A stretch of 33,521 nt of DNA from JBGFRR01 sp041695045 (GCA_041695045.1 JBGFRR010000033.1:1-33521), one strand, 5' to 3'. Shown: positions 1 to 8,465, numbered from the stretch's first letter. The notes: generated from the sequence alone by a model not told the origin. Program-made: numbers and translations.

Positions 1-494
1 TAATTAAATAGAGTGTCGAAAACTTGAACACGACGATTCATCATGTCATATACAAACACATGTCTATCGTTTCGTAATATATGATATGGACGCAGGAATT
101 CCCCTGGTCCTTTTCCTTTCCGTCCAATCTTACGAATCAAATTTCCGTTCTTATCGGAAACGATAATGCAATTGTTTGATCTGTCAACTATGTAGATACT
201 GTCGTGAATAACAATACACCCAGTCGGGACCCCAAGAAAAAGTTCTGAGCTCCGGGTGAAGGCTTCTTCTGGTTCAACACTGCCAATAACAAGGCTTGGA
301 TAAAGCGTATCTCCTTTGAATCCGTCCAAGTCAATAATAGTTTTCAGAGTCCCTTTGGCTAAGTCGATGACCCTTTCGTTGTTATCAGTGCATCCAGCGA
401 GAAGACCTACAGCGAGCAAGAGGCACAATCTAGAAAGAACTTGTCCGTACATATTGGTTTGACTGTTTGACCAAGGACCGTCCCGACTCATCAT
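1..494 (-). CDS. 6-bladed beta-propeller lipoprotein, partial
   Basis: The gene reads leftward and runs off the window edge, so only about 165 N-terminal residues are visible. A lipoprotein signal ends in LLAVGLLAGC, predicting an envelope lipoprotein. The following segment has propeller-blade signatures such as HDSIYIVDRSNN, IRKIGRKGKGPGEF and RRVQVFDTLFN, which match blade for blade the protein at 800..1891 and the 6-bladed beta-propeller family common in Bacteroidota. The start chosen is the ATG at 494, which overlaps the TGA of the upstream small gene and has GAGGAGG about 10 nt before it. A second in-frame ATG at 452 would give a shorter signal peptide but has no ribosome binding site. 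The molecular function of this family is unknown. It lies in one operon with the three genes to its right. Confidence 0.8.
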   Translation of the reverse strand, partial: MMSRDGPWSNSQTNMYGQVLSRLCLLLAVGLLAGCTDNNERVIDLAKGTLKTIIDLDGFKGDTLYPSLVIGSVEPEEAFTRSSELFLGVPTGCIVIHDSIYIVDRSNNCIIVSDKNGNLIRKIGRKGKGPGEFLRPYHILRNDRHVFVYDMMNRRVQVFDTLFN

Positions 495-757
495 AAAGGT
501 TTAACCTCCTCACAGGCCCCACTCCACCCAGTTACCTGACCACCTTTTGTGCATTGCCAACCACAGTCACATGCGATAGCAAAGCAAACTGCTTTGTCGC
601 ACCCACTGATACCGCATCCACCGCCTCCTGGACATCCGTCACAGAAAGTCGTGCATGATGCAGCATAGAGTGGATTAATAAAGAGTATCGTGATCAGACT
701 TATTTGCATAATTGCCACCATCATCCACAGCACCAAGTTTGACAATTGTCTTACCAT
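491..757 (-). CDS. small exported cysteine-rich protein (88 aa)
   Basis: Residues 1-32 form a typical signal peptide (positively charged start, hydrophobic core, LYA-A cleavage site). The predicted mature part of about 56 residues holds ten cysteines (TTFCDGCPGGGGCGISGC and so on) and is Gly-rich, suggesting a disulfide-rich or metal-binding peptide. The start is well supported by GGAGG six nt before the ATG. The stop overlaps the ATG of the next propeller gene (ATGA), implying translational coupling. In Bacteroidota, small exported peptides such as the NVEALA family sit beside 6-bladed propeller genes. The arrangement is the same here, but I see no clear NVEALA signature. I do not recognise the family; a role as a secreted peptide or propeller partner is inference. 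Confidence 0.75.
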   Translation of the reverse strand: MVRQLSNLVLWMMVAIMQISLITILFINPLYAASCTTFCDGCPGGGGCGISGCDKAVCFAIACDCGWQCTKGGQVTGWSGACEEVKPL

Positions 758-799
758 TGTATCCTCCTTTGAATAATAAGATGAAGTTTTAGGTTAACC

Positions 800-1891
800 T
801 CATAGTTTGTAACAAAGTACATCAGGGATCGGATCGAAAATGACAAATAACATTCCCTGATAATACGCTAAGTCTCGGATCGCGGGCTTTAGATCACTGA
901 ATTTCTCTGGTGGGTTAAGCTTTAGTCTGAGCTCTATGCCATATTTCTTGTTATCCCCTTTTAAAAAGAAAACGTCGGTCTTATGCGCTATTACTATCCG
1001 AGAATCGTCAAGCATCCGCAGAGCATAAAAAAAGTATTTCACCGAATTGCGGGACGACGCTCCTGTCCCCGAGATCCCCGAGATTGGTTCGGTCAAAGAG
1101 GCTACCTCTTTACCCAAAAACTGAATTGTAATTACATGATGTCCGTCTCTATCATGCACAAACAAATACGGTAACCCTACGTAACCTACGCAGTACTCGC
1201 CTTGCTGATTGATGGCGAATCGGACGAAATTCAAAGCACTTGGTTGTTCCCCTAAGGGAATAACTAATGGAAACTCCGAACGTATTTCCTGAAATGGAGG
1301 TTGAGCAGACAAAATTGAGATCAAAGTGCCCGTGCGCTGATGTGAGCGAACGATTAGTGTCTGATCGTTGGCAGCAACACTTGACCCAAATGGAAACGGA
1401 AGAAGAAACACGGGGTGCGAAATTTGATAGTTGAACCATGAATCGAGAATCTGAATTCTTGCGTTCTTGAAATCGTGGATGAAAAAATACTTGTCGTTAC
1501 CCGTAATTGAAACAGGTTCAAGATATTCACCGGGTGCTCTACCGGACCGGCCAATTCGGCGAACCAATTGCCCATCCAATGTTGAGACCATAATTGCGTT
1601 ATTAACTCGATCGGTAATGTATATGCTGTCTCTCAAAACTGTTAGGCTGGTAGGATCGCCTAGGAAGAGTCTGTTATCATTGCTTCTCTGACGGTCATTG
1701 TCTAACGGAAAAACTTCTTTGCGAAAAGCCTTGTCCAAATCAATAAGAGAGAGTTCTGACCTTTTGAGAAGACTATCGATCACTTGATTAGAGAATACCG
1801 TCTTGATTGGTCCAATCCTCTTCCCCGTGCATGCGGTTAGGAAAGTGAGAGTCAAAAAAAATACACCCAACTTAACCCTCTGGTTCATCAT
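800..1891 (-). CDS. 6-bladed beta-propeller lipoprotein
   Basis: A 363-residue protein with a lipoprotein signal (FLTLTFLTACTG, Cys about 21). It then has the blade motifs RDSIYITDRVNNAIMV, LVRRIGRSGRAPGEY and NARIQILDSWF of the 6-bladed propeller family, and ends in DPIPDVLCYKL. Length fits a full six-blade domain. It starts at tandem ATG codons (MMNQ) overlapping the TGA of the upstream gene, with GGAGG some 13 nt upstream, so it is probably translated by coupling. It is a full-length paralogue of the truncated gene at the left edge. The family is known only as envelope propellers; no ligand or enzymatic residues can be assigned. Confidence 0.85.
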   Translation of the reverse strand: MMNQRVKLGVFFLTLTFLTACTGKRIGPIKTVFSNQVIDSLLKRSELSLIDLDKAFRKEVFPLDNDRQRSNDNRLFLGDPTSLTVLRDSIYITDRVNNAIMVSTLDGQLVRRIGRSGRAPGEYLEPVSITGNDKYFFIHDFKNARIQILDSWFNYQISHPVFLLPFPFGSSVAANDQTLIVRSHQRTGTLISILSAQPPFQEIRSEFPLVIPLGEQPSALNFVRFAINQQGEYCVGYVGLPYLFVHDRDGHHVITIQFLGKEVASLTEPISGISGTGASSRNSVKYFFYALRMLDDSRIVIAHKTDVFFLKGDNKKYGIELRLKLNPPEKFSDLKPAIRDLAYYQGMLFVIFDPIPDVLCYKL

Positions 1892-2436
1892 AGGTTGTGT
1901 AAGACCTCCAGTTGTTCACAGAGAGAGTATGGGTTGAGAACAAAAGGATATACTCGCAGAACCAATGCTCTCTCTCTGTCGACTATTACCGTAGCACTAC
2001 AATGAATCCTAAAACTTGAAGAGATAACCCCATTTTCATCGGGCAAAAAATGAAGTGAGTCAGTATAGTTATCTCCTAAAGGCCTTTTATCAGGTACGAA
2101 TGGGAAGATTATAGACGATACTAACGAAGGTTTACATGCGTTGATATAGCCAACGAATTCACGTGCTCTCTGGAGCACAGAATCCTCGAAGAAAACGAAA
2201 GCAATCAGCTTCGACTCTGTTATTTCAAATATCTTCTTGAGGCTATTACTCTTCTCAACTAATGTAGACACGGTGTAGCCGACTTTGATCTCCTCAGGCC
2301 ATTTACTGACATCGTGATAGAAAGATTTTCCACCCACTACCAGTATCGCGATTATCACGAACAGCAATATATTGACACTAACGAGTAACGTTAAGAGTTT
2401 CGTTTTCTTTTTACCAAGTTTATAGGGCTCAGCCAC
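1888..2436 (-). CDS. membrane-anchored thioredoxin-fold-like protein
   Basis: The first gene of the left cluster, 182 aa. Residues 13-35 form one membrane segment after a basic start (KLGKKKTK). The exported domain contains LIAFVFFEDSVLQRAREF and, later, CSATVIVDRERALVLR. These resemble the beta1/alpha1 and beta3/beta4 elements of TlpA or AhpC-like thioredoxin folds, but there is no CxxC and no recognisable cis-Pro loop, so redox activity is doubtful. The start is GTG at 2436; no methionine occurs before the membrane segment. The stop overlaps the next start by four bases. The fold is inferred from pattern only and could be wrong; a search would decide. Confidence 0.55.
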   Translation of the reverse strand: MAEPYKLGKKKTKLLTLLVSVNILLFVIIAILVVGGKSFYHDVSKWPEEIKVGYTVSTLVEKSNSLKKIFEITESKLIAFVFFEDSVLQRAREFVGYINACKPSLVSSIIFPFVPDKRPLGDNYTDSLHFLPDENGVISSSFRIHCSATVIVDRERALVLRVYPFVLNPYSLCEQLEVLHNL

Positions 2437-2462
2437 GTTAGTGAGTTGTTTAGTGGGGGGTG

Positions 2463-2491
2463 ATTAGAAGGCCAGCTTTCCCCGGCGTCAA
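2463..2491 (-). promoter_or_regulatory. sigma-70-like promoter for the propeller cluster
   Basis: On the minus strand TTGACG (2486-2491) and TCTAAT (2463-2468) are separated by exactly 17 nt. Transcription would start about 20 nt before the GTG at 2436, giving a very short leader. Confidence 0.5.
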
Positions 2492-2537
2492 TCTCTATCT
2501 TATTTTGGTTTCGGAGTGATTTTACCTCTTTCCCCAC

Positions 2538-2960
2538 TCACCCGCAACAAAAATCGCTTGGCTTTTTCGGTTGGCAGTAGAGGTTGACTCTAGCGGACAG
2601 ATCTCTTAGGTCTCGATTGCCCCCCCCCGCAATTTTATCCATTCCCGTGTGGTGATCACGGTACTCCATCATCGTCATCCCAACGATGCGCTTGAAGATC
2701 TTCGCCCCAACGTCCTCTCTCCATCCAACATCGAGGCAAATCGTGAGGCACTTTTCTTCTGTCTCAAGGAGCTGCAACTTGATTCTCTCAATTTTTTCAC
2801 AAAGAATGAAGCGTGAGAGAGGCATCCGCTCTTTCCGCACAAAGCGCTTTCGAAGCGTATCAGCAGGAACATTTAGCCGTTTCGCCACATCTTCCACGCC
2901 ACCGATATCCTTCAGATTCGCTCGAACAATCTCTTTGATCGCGTCTGATTCGATCGGCAT
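2538..2960 (-). CDS. small AraC-type helix-turn-helix protein
   Basis: A 140-residue protein. Residues about 18-105 match the double HTH of AraC regulators: VEDVAKRLNVPADTLRKRF (first HTH), a linking helix with R..KLQLLE, then ICLDVGWREDVGAKIFKRI and the closing G.T..EYRDHH. There is no sensor domain, so it is a stand-alone DNA-binding module or a diverged half of one. The start has AAGGGGG upstream. It begins 15 nt after the stop of the membrane fusion protein gene and is probably cotranscribed with it. The C-terminal tail is Cys/Pro-rich. Codons for A-G-G-G at 2620-2628 form a run of nine C on the plus strand, a slippage-prone tract that falls after the HTH. Confidence 0.75.
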   Translation of the reverse strand: MPIESDAIKEIVRANLKDIGGVEDVAKRLNVPADTLRKRFVRKERMPLSRFILCEKIERIKLQLLETEEKCLTICLDVGWREDVGAKIFKRIVGMTMMEYRDHHTGMDKIAGGGNRDLRDLSARVNLYCQPKKPSDFCCG

Positions 2961-2975
2961 GACATCCCCCTTAGG

Positions 2976-4247
2976 CTATTTGTTCCCCTCAATGCGCACC
3001 CTCGCATCATGCGCCAGTGTATAATGCCCATCCACAATCACCGTGTCGCCCGCAACAATGCCGGATTCGATCTCAATAAACTCTTCGTTCCCCTCTCCCA
3101 CATCCACATAGTGCCACTTCGCCAAACCATCCTGAGCCACAAACACCAGCGCTCGCTGGTCGCGCATGAGCAGGGCTTCTTTTGGTACGAGGAGCCTGGC
3201 CCGGAACACATGAGCAGCGATCTTCACCGTTGCAAACATCCCTGCCCGCAATTGCCTCTGCATTCCATCCCCTTTACTCTTCTCTCCCTGCTTCAACTCT
3301 ATCGTTACTCGTATTGTCCTCGTCTTCGCATCCACAAGCGGATTGATCGCTACAATCGACCCCTTGAATGTCTCTCCGGCGTACGAGGTGAGGCTCACCT
3401 CTGCGTTGCCTCCCTCCCGCAGCGCAGCAATCTCGCTCTCCAGTACCTCGACGTCCACATACATGCGCGAGACGTCTACTAATTTCATCAACTCCGTGCC
3501 GACCTGGATGTGCATCGCCGGCCTCACGTCACAATCGGCCACGTACCCGCTGAACGGCGCCCGAATCTGCGTCAAGGCCACGTTCATCTTCGCACGCTCA
3601 TACTGCTCCCGCGCGCTGCTCAACCCACTCTTGTTGGCAATAACATCGCTGCGGTGAGCACGAGCATACGCCATCTCCACTTCATATTCCCGTCGCACAC
3701 GAACGAAATCCTCTTCCGTCATCATACCGTTCCGATATTGTTCCTCCGCCTCGCGATAGCGACGCTCCGCTTCTTCAAGGTCCTTCGCAAGTTTCAGTGA
3801 GTCAGCGGTCTCGAACAATAACGCCCCACTCATGAGCCGGTACTCCATTTGTGCAGATAGAAGCGCCGTGGCCGCTCGTTCCAGAGCAAGGCGATACTCC
3901 TGGTCATCAATCTTCACCAGCAGCTCTCCTTCGCGCACATACGCGCCGTTCTTCACCGGAACAGCAATAACCTCCCCACTCACGCGAGCTACAATCCCCA
4001 CCACGCGATGTGCGCGCAGCATGCCGTGTGCCTGAATCCGTTTCACCAAATCCCCTCGACGGGCCACGGCAACCTCCACGGGAAAAACAACCTCTGCCGG
4101 CACGCTTACCCGATCCCTTTCTGCTGCAAGACCTCCACCCTCCTGCGCAACCTCACCCTCACGGGTTTGGTCGGCGTTTGACCACAGCAGAATGGCCATC
4201 ACGAAGGCGGCGGTAACGACTGCACCAAGAACGGCGATCTTTTTCAT
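2976..4247 (-). CDS. RND-type efflux periplasmic adaptor (membrane fusion protein)
   Basis: A 423-residue HlyD/AcrA-like adaptor. The order is an N-terminal membrane anchor (residues 1-22), the first lipoyl half (GEVIAVPVKNGAYVREGELL), a long alpha-helical hairpin rich in Glu/Arg (about 95-190), the second lipoyl half (IRAPFSGYVADCDVRPAMHI), a beta-barrel (EVSLTSYAGETFKGSIVAI), and a membrane-proximal domain ending near VVDGHYTLAHDARVRI. Such proteins link an inner-membrane pump to an outer-membrane channel. The ATG at 4247 is chosen because AGGAGG lies nine nt upstream; an in-frame upstream start would add an unlikely 19 residues. No pump or outer-membrane factor gene is adjacent, which is unusual. 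Only an AraC-like gene follows. Confidence 0.9.
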   Translation of the reverse strand: MKKIAVLGAVVTAAFVMAILLWSNADQTREGEVAQEGGGLAAERDRVSVPAEVVFPVEVAVARRGDLVKRIQAHGMLRAHRVVGIVARVSGEVIAVPVKNGAYVREGELLVKIDDQEYRLALERAATALLSAQMEYRLMSGALLFETADSLKLAKDLEEAERRYREAEEQYRNGMMTEEDFVRVRREYEVEMAYARAHRSDVIANKSGLSSAREQYERAKMNVALTQIRAPFSGYVADCDVRPAMHIQVGTELMKLVDVSRMYVDVEVLESEIAALREGGNAEVSLTSYAGETFKGSIVAINPLVDAKTRTIRVTIELKQGEKSKGDGMQRQLRAGMFATVKIAAHVFRARLLVPKEALLMRDQRALVFVAQDGLAKWHYVDVGEGNEEFIEIESGIVAGDTVIVDGHYTLAHDARVRIEGNK

Positions 4248-4464
4248 GTTCGGACCCCTCCTACCTATTGACGAATTATTACGAAATATTGGTGAGAGAA
4301 TCAACCACTCGATATTGTGTGTTCGTTTTTTCCGCTTCCCAGAATGTCCCGCTCTTGGTTCCGGTCGGGGGCGGGATGTCCCACAGCTTTAATGTGGGAT
4401 GGATCGCAATGCAGAGATGCGATACTCCCGCGTCCAATTATCGACGCGGAGCATCAGGAAGAAG

Positions 4465-4550
4465 GTTCCCGCGCGGAGCCTGCCTGCCGGCAGGCGGCAG
4501 GCAGGGCAGACAGACGTGGGAACGAGCAACAACGCAATCTAAAGATTGCG
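4465..4550. repeat. palindromic repeat cluster between genes
   Basis: This is the main content of the 359-nt gap 4248-4606. GTTCCC (4465) and GGGAAC (4518) flank a CCTGCCTGCC/GGCAGGCAGG palindrome. It is followed by CGCAATC-taaa-GATTGCG (4533-4550). CCTGCCTG palindromes recur in the 16S-23S spacer (20557-20578), and a looser relative lies near 10130. A further short hairpin, CCCAC/GTGGG, lies near 4380. These look like REP-like elements. The gap must also hold the promoter of the adaptor gene, but I see no convincing one. Confidence 0.6.
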
Positions 4551-4606
4551 GCTACCTTTGGTTATCGACCTCTCGTGTACGCCCTCGTTTCTACGTCGGA
4601 CCAACT

Positions 4607-7231
4607 CTACCCCACCCCGTAATGAAAAAACTTCGCCCATGAGCGCGGGTGGTTGACGTCTTTGGTGCGGATGAGGTTGAGGAGGGCTTGGCGATACGCG
4701 TCGCCGGGCGCGAGGCCGTTGGAGAGATGGGTGAAGAAGAACTCGCTGAAAAACTTCGCCGCCTTCCGGTCGGCATACCATGCGTTGAAGAACACATCCG
4801 ACGTACCGTGGATCCGAAGCAGGAAAGCATGCACCGGCGTTAGCCCAACACCTTGCCCGTGTTGATTGGAGATCACCACAACCGGATACACAGGCAGTTG
4901 AGTGAGTCGCTCGAAGGGAATGTTCAACGCTTCGCCCGCTGTCTTGCCGTCTGAAAACCAAAAACTGCCGAACGCTCCGTTTCCTCGATCCCCGACAAAC
5001 TCCACGGAAAGCTGCAGCACATCGCCCCGCATCGTTTCTAACCGATCCCACGAGGCTTCGAGTCCGATAAGAATGTGTGCCTCTTTATAGAAGCTTCGGA
5101 TATCGCGCAGTTCGTAATCGATCGACCAGTTGCGGCCGGTGGGATTTCCGACGGCAACAATATCCCGCATCCTGGCGGGCGACACAGTCCGAAAGCGCAG
5201 CGCACCGAACGACGGCAGGTAATCGACATTCATCAGCTCGATCAGATACTTGACATTTCCTGCCGCATCCTGTCGCTGCAGGGCATGGAACGGAAACCCT
5301 TCAAACCAGACGGACGGAACGATAAGCACGTTGCGGTCCAGATACCGCTCAATCGGCTGGAAGAGATGGGCGAAGAGTTCCGTGGCGAGCGTTTCGAATC
5401 GCGTCATAAACGGAAGACTTGCCTCGCCCGCCACCCCCGCATACACGTTGGGGTCGTGCAACAGCCGCTGGTAATCCGACACCAGCCGCAGCAGCGCTTC
5501 CCTGCCAATCGGTACGCGGGCCATCTCGAACCGTGTGCGTGAGATGGTAAAGATCGAGAGCTCGTCGGCTCCGGGGAGATAATACACGGCCACAGCGCCG
5601 CGGGGCATGAGACTTTGCAGTTCTGCTACCCCAATCCCGCTGATGTGAACAAGGGGGTCGTAGTTGGGATGTCGTGCGGCGATACGTGCCGCGCCGTGGG
5701 TGAGGTCCTCTCGCAGAGATTCAATCTCTGCATGGAGTATGTTGATCTCAGCTCCCGCTACCGCATCGTTGACACGCGCCTGAAGCCGCGAGCGTTCGAC
5801 CTCAAGGATGCGAAGTCGCTGCAGTCGCTCACGGAGCACTTTCACCTCCTGCTGAACTTGCGGATGGTGTAGCGCCGGGTCGATCTCGCGCAGCCTTCGA
5901 TACAGCCGTTTCGATACCCCTCGCTCCACGTAACCGACGGCTTCCGCTGTGTTGTCCTGCTTGAGGAGAATCTCCGCTAACATGTCGTGCCATCGCTCCC
6001 GCTCCTGCGCCATCTGGAGGTACTCGAGATACGGTTTGTGGTACTCCGGGTGAATGAACTCTCCTTCAATGCGCTCTTCGACCTCGACCGCTTTCTGAAG
6101 GTGCTGTCTCGCGAGCGCCCTTTCCCCACGCAGCGCGAACAATCGCGCGGCTTGCGCGTTGGCATACGCTTCACCGGTTCGATGGCCGCTTATCGAGAAC
6201 CCTTCGGCGACGGTCAGGTACGCGCGGGCCAGTTGTTCGGCGTTTCGTGTGCGTTGGTCGGCGGGCATTCCTCGTTCATGAGCAAGCGTCAGCATCAGTT
6301 GAGTGTACTGTTCTCCAAGTCGGTCGCCTGCCGCCTTTGCGAGTGCCCCGGCTTCCGTGTAGTAGGTTCGCGCGTCATTATAGCGGCCGTGATCCGCGTA
6401 CACGGTACCGATCTGAAACAGGATGACACTTTCGAGTTCCTTTCCGACTTTCCTCGTGCGCAGCGTGTTTGCCGCCGTCTGTAATTGCTCGAGGGCGGCG
6501 TTCGGACCGCGGAGACGGTTCAGTACCTTCCCGAAGTGGAGGCGGAGTATTGCTTCGACGACCGGATCTGCGGAACCGAGCTTACTCAACGCTTCGGCGA
6601 GCACCGACTGCGCCTCGGTGAGTGCCCCCTGCCGGAGATGCACCTGGGCAAGGAGAGCAGAGGCTTGTGCGGCAAGAACGGAATTGTTCGCGGAGGTAAA
6701 AAATTGCCGGGCGCGTTCGAGATGATCGTATGCGCGCTCCAGTGCCCCATCCAAGAACAATGCCCGTCCGATGCGAAGGTCGAGGTCGGCAACAGCCCTG
6801 CGGTCATTGAACGCGGAATACAGTGCCGCCGCCGAACGGTACGACGTCGCCGCCTGAGCATACATTCCCATCTCCGTGTAGGTGTTGCCGAACAGTGTGC
6901 TGAGGTGGGCCTTGTTGCGGAAGTCGTTTGCGCGTTTGCTCAGCTCGAGAGCGACGGTAAGTTCTCGGACCGCTCCACGGTATCGACCGTTGGCAAGGTG
7001 AATCTGAGCGAGAACCCCGCGTGCACGGGCGGCATTGCCTGGAAGGTGTTGCGCCTCGAACGCTTCGGCTGCCGTTGTGAGAAGCGCTTCGGCCTGTTGG
7101 AATGAGCCGGCACGAAACAGCTCACTGCCTCGTTCGAGCTGTTCGGCGGGGTCGGCAATCGGGCGCTCCTGCACATCGCATCCGAGGACGAAGATCGAGA
7201 GAGTTAGGAGAAGGAACTGAAGTCGGGGCAT
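4607..7231 (-). CDS. TPR/CHAT-domain lipoprotein with degenerate CHAT site
   Basis: An 874-residue protein. A lipoprotein signal (LLLTLSIFVLGC) places it in the envelope. Residues about 25-430 are tetratricopeptide repeats (for example AAEAFEAQHLPGNAARARGV), about 440-540 a charged helical linker, and about 560-874 a C-terminal CHAT (caspase-like) domain with YYLPGADELSIFTI, NVLIVPSVWFEGFPFHAL, VDYLPSFGALR and the ending WAKFFHYG. Active CHAT proteases have a His in an HG motif and a Cys in an SAC motif. The aligned positions here read LSVEF (Glu near 744) and ISNQHG (Gln near 790), so both catalytic residues appear lost. ATG at 7231 gives a good lipoprotein signal; a TTG eight codons upstream is the alternative. 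Probably a scaffold rather than a protease. Confidence 0.85.
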   Translation of the reverse strand: MPRLQFLLLTLSIFVLGCDVQERPIADPAEQLERGSELFRAGSFQQAEALLTTAAEAFEAQHLPGNAARARGVLAQIHLANGRYRGAVRELTVALELSKRANDFRNKAHLSTLFGNTYTEMGMYAQAATSYRSAAALYSAFNDRRAVADLDLRIGRALFLDGALERAYDHLERARQFFTSANNSVLAAQASALLAQVHLRQGALTEAQSVLAEALSKLGSADPVVEAILRLHFGKVLNRLRGPNAALEQLQTAANTLRTRKVGKELESVILFQIGTVYADHGRYNDARTYYTEAGALAKAAGDRLGEQYTQLMLTLAHERGMPADQRTRNAEQLARAYLTVAEGFSISGHRTGEAYANAQAARLFALRGERALARQHLQKAVEVEERIEGEFIHPEYHKPYLEYLQMAQERERWHDMLAEILLKQDNTAEAVGYVERGVSKRLYRRLREIDPALHHPQVQQEVKVLRERLQRLRILEVERSRLQARVNDAVAGAEINILHAEIESLREDLTHGAARIAARHPNYDPLVHISGIGVAELQSLMPRGAVAVYYLPGADELSIFTISRTRFEMARVPIGREALLRLVSDYQRLLHDPNVYAGVAGEASLPFMTRFETLATELFAHLFQPIERYLDRNVLIVPSVWFEGFPFHALQRQDAAGNVKYLIELMNVDYLPSFGALRFRTVSPARMRDIVAVGNPTGRNWSIDYELRDIRSFYKEAHILIGLEASWDRLETMRGDVLQLSVEFVGDRGNGAFGSFWFSDGKTAGEALNIPFERLTQLPVYPVVVISNQHGQGVGLTPVHAFLLRIHGTSDVFFNAWYADRKAAKFFSEFFFTHLSNGLAPGDAYRQALLNLIRTKDVNHPRSWAKFFHYGVG

Positions 7232-7263
7232 GAAGTCATTTTCTGGCGAGTTCAATTTTTCAG

Positions 7264-7402
7264 ATCCCGACAGAAAGCGTCGGGATTCTCAAAATCGCAG
7301 CCACTCGCACAAAACGCTCGTGGGCGATTTTTTCATCCCGACAGAAAGCGTCGGGATTCTCAAAATCGCAGCCACTCGCACAAAACGCTCGTGGGCGATT
7401 TT
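7264..7402. repeat. two tandem 71-bp copies, each with two hairpins
   Basis: Copy one starts at 7264 and copy two at 7335; they are nearly identical over the full unit. Each contains CCCGAC-agaaagc-GTCGGG followed by AAAATCGC ... GCGATTTT with an inner CCAC/GTGG. The array sits between the CHAT gene and the terminator of the next gene. Confidence 0.85.
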
Positions 7403-7404
7403 GG

Positions 7405-7444
7405 AAAAAAAATCCCGTCCTGCGGATCGTTCAGCCGGACGGGA
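7405..7444 (-). terminator. rho-independent terminator of the DUF6588-like gene
   Basis: Read on the minus strand, ATCCCGTCC pairs perfectly with GGACGGGAT (7412-7420 with 7436-7444) and is followed directly by eight T. It lies 38 nt after the stop at 7482. Confidence 0.9.
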
Positions 7445-7481
7445 TAATATACGGAACAACGTCTGTGTGCGCAACCGAATC

Positions 7482-8465
7482 CTACCGGAACGTAATGCCT
7501 GCGCCGAGCGTCAGTACCGGCGTCTTAGCAAAACTGTAGTCCGCATGGATGTTGACGATCAAAAGCACGATTCGCAAGCCGACAAGGGCGCGCGTGGTGT
7601 TCCGGCCTTCGATGTCGAACGCCGGGACGCGGATGTTCTCCTTCGCTTGTCCATATTGGAGCGTCGCATCATACGGGCCGATGGTGAACGTGGACTTCTC
7701 GAACTGGAAACCACCGTAGAGGGTGAAGATCAAGAAGCGTTTGCTCGCCGAGACGCCGTACGCGAGAGAGTTGGCGGAGATGAACTTCTCTCCTTTCGTT
7801 CCCTTAAAATCAAATTTCTGGATCATGACGTGTGCCGCAACGTCGATCGGAAACATGGGGATGTATTGATCGATGTCATGACGAAGTCCGAAGCCGCGAA
7901 AGTTTACCTCACCGATATCGGTCCCCTCTGCGGTGACTTTCGTTGTCGGGAGGAAACGCCCCATCACCTCGATGCCGAAGGGAAGACCGAGCGCCACCTG
8001 CGGCACAACGAGAGGCGAGACGGGGATATCAAACCCGCCCGGCACGCGGAAAATCTCCTCGTTGGGCACGATGGAGGTGGGGTAGGTGCGTACGACCGTT
8101 TCATCCTTTTTCCCCACAACGGTGTTCGCGGTAACAAACTTTGGATAGTCTGTATTCGCATGGAGGGTAAAGGGACCTTGGCCAATTCGGTCCGGCATTT
8201 CAAACTCGAACGTTTTCTCATCGTCGCCAAGCCGTGCTGCGGTGATCTTGAGCTGAATGTCGAACCCGAGAACATCGTGCAGGTCGGCAGAATGGAAGAA
8301 TCCGGAGTTCAGATCGGCTCCCCAGCCGCGGATGATGGGGGTGACATAGTTTTCTGCATTCTTTGCCGCGAGCTTCGCGAGGCGCTCCGAGAGGTCTTGA
8401 GCAGGCGAACGATCTATGGCGGACAAAAGGAGCAGCAGGGCAACAACAAGGGAGAATGGTCGCAT
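7482..8465 (-). CDS. exported DUF6588-like protein
   Basis: A 327-residue protein with a clear signal peptide (MRPFSLVVALLLLLSAIDRSPAQ, cleavage after AQ). The N-terminal mature part (LSERLAKLAAKNAENYVTPI.RGWGADLNSGFF) and the later beta-rich, transporter-like segments (IMGRFLPTTKV-type strands, YGVSASKRFLIFTLYGGFQFEKS, final GAGITFR ending in an aromatic-basic pair) resemble DUF6588 proteins of Bacteroidota, probably outer-membrane beta-barrels. The start at 8465 has GAGGAAGG upstream. A longer reading frame to 8600 would put 45 odd residues before the signal peptide and overlap the preceding gene, so it is rejected. Function unknown. Confidence 0.7.
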   Translation of the reverse strand: MRPFSLVVALLLLLSAIDRSPAQDLSERLAKLAAKNAENYVTPIIRGWGADLNSGFFHSADLHDVLGFDIQLKITAARLGDDEKTFEFEMPDRIGQGPFTLHANTDYPKFVTANTVVGKKDETVVRTYPTSIVPNEEIFRVPGGFDIPVSPLVVPQVALGLPFGIEVMGRFLPTTKVTAEGTDIGEVNFRGFGLRHDIDQYIPMFPIDVAAHVMIQKFDFKGTKGEKFISANSLAYGVSASKRFLIFTLYGGFQFEKSTFTIGPYDATLQYGQAKENIRVPAFDIEGRNTTRALVGLRIVLLIVNIHADYSFAKTPVLTLGAGITFR

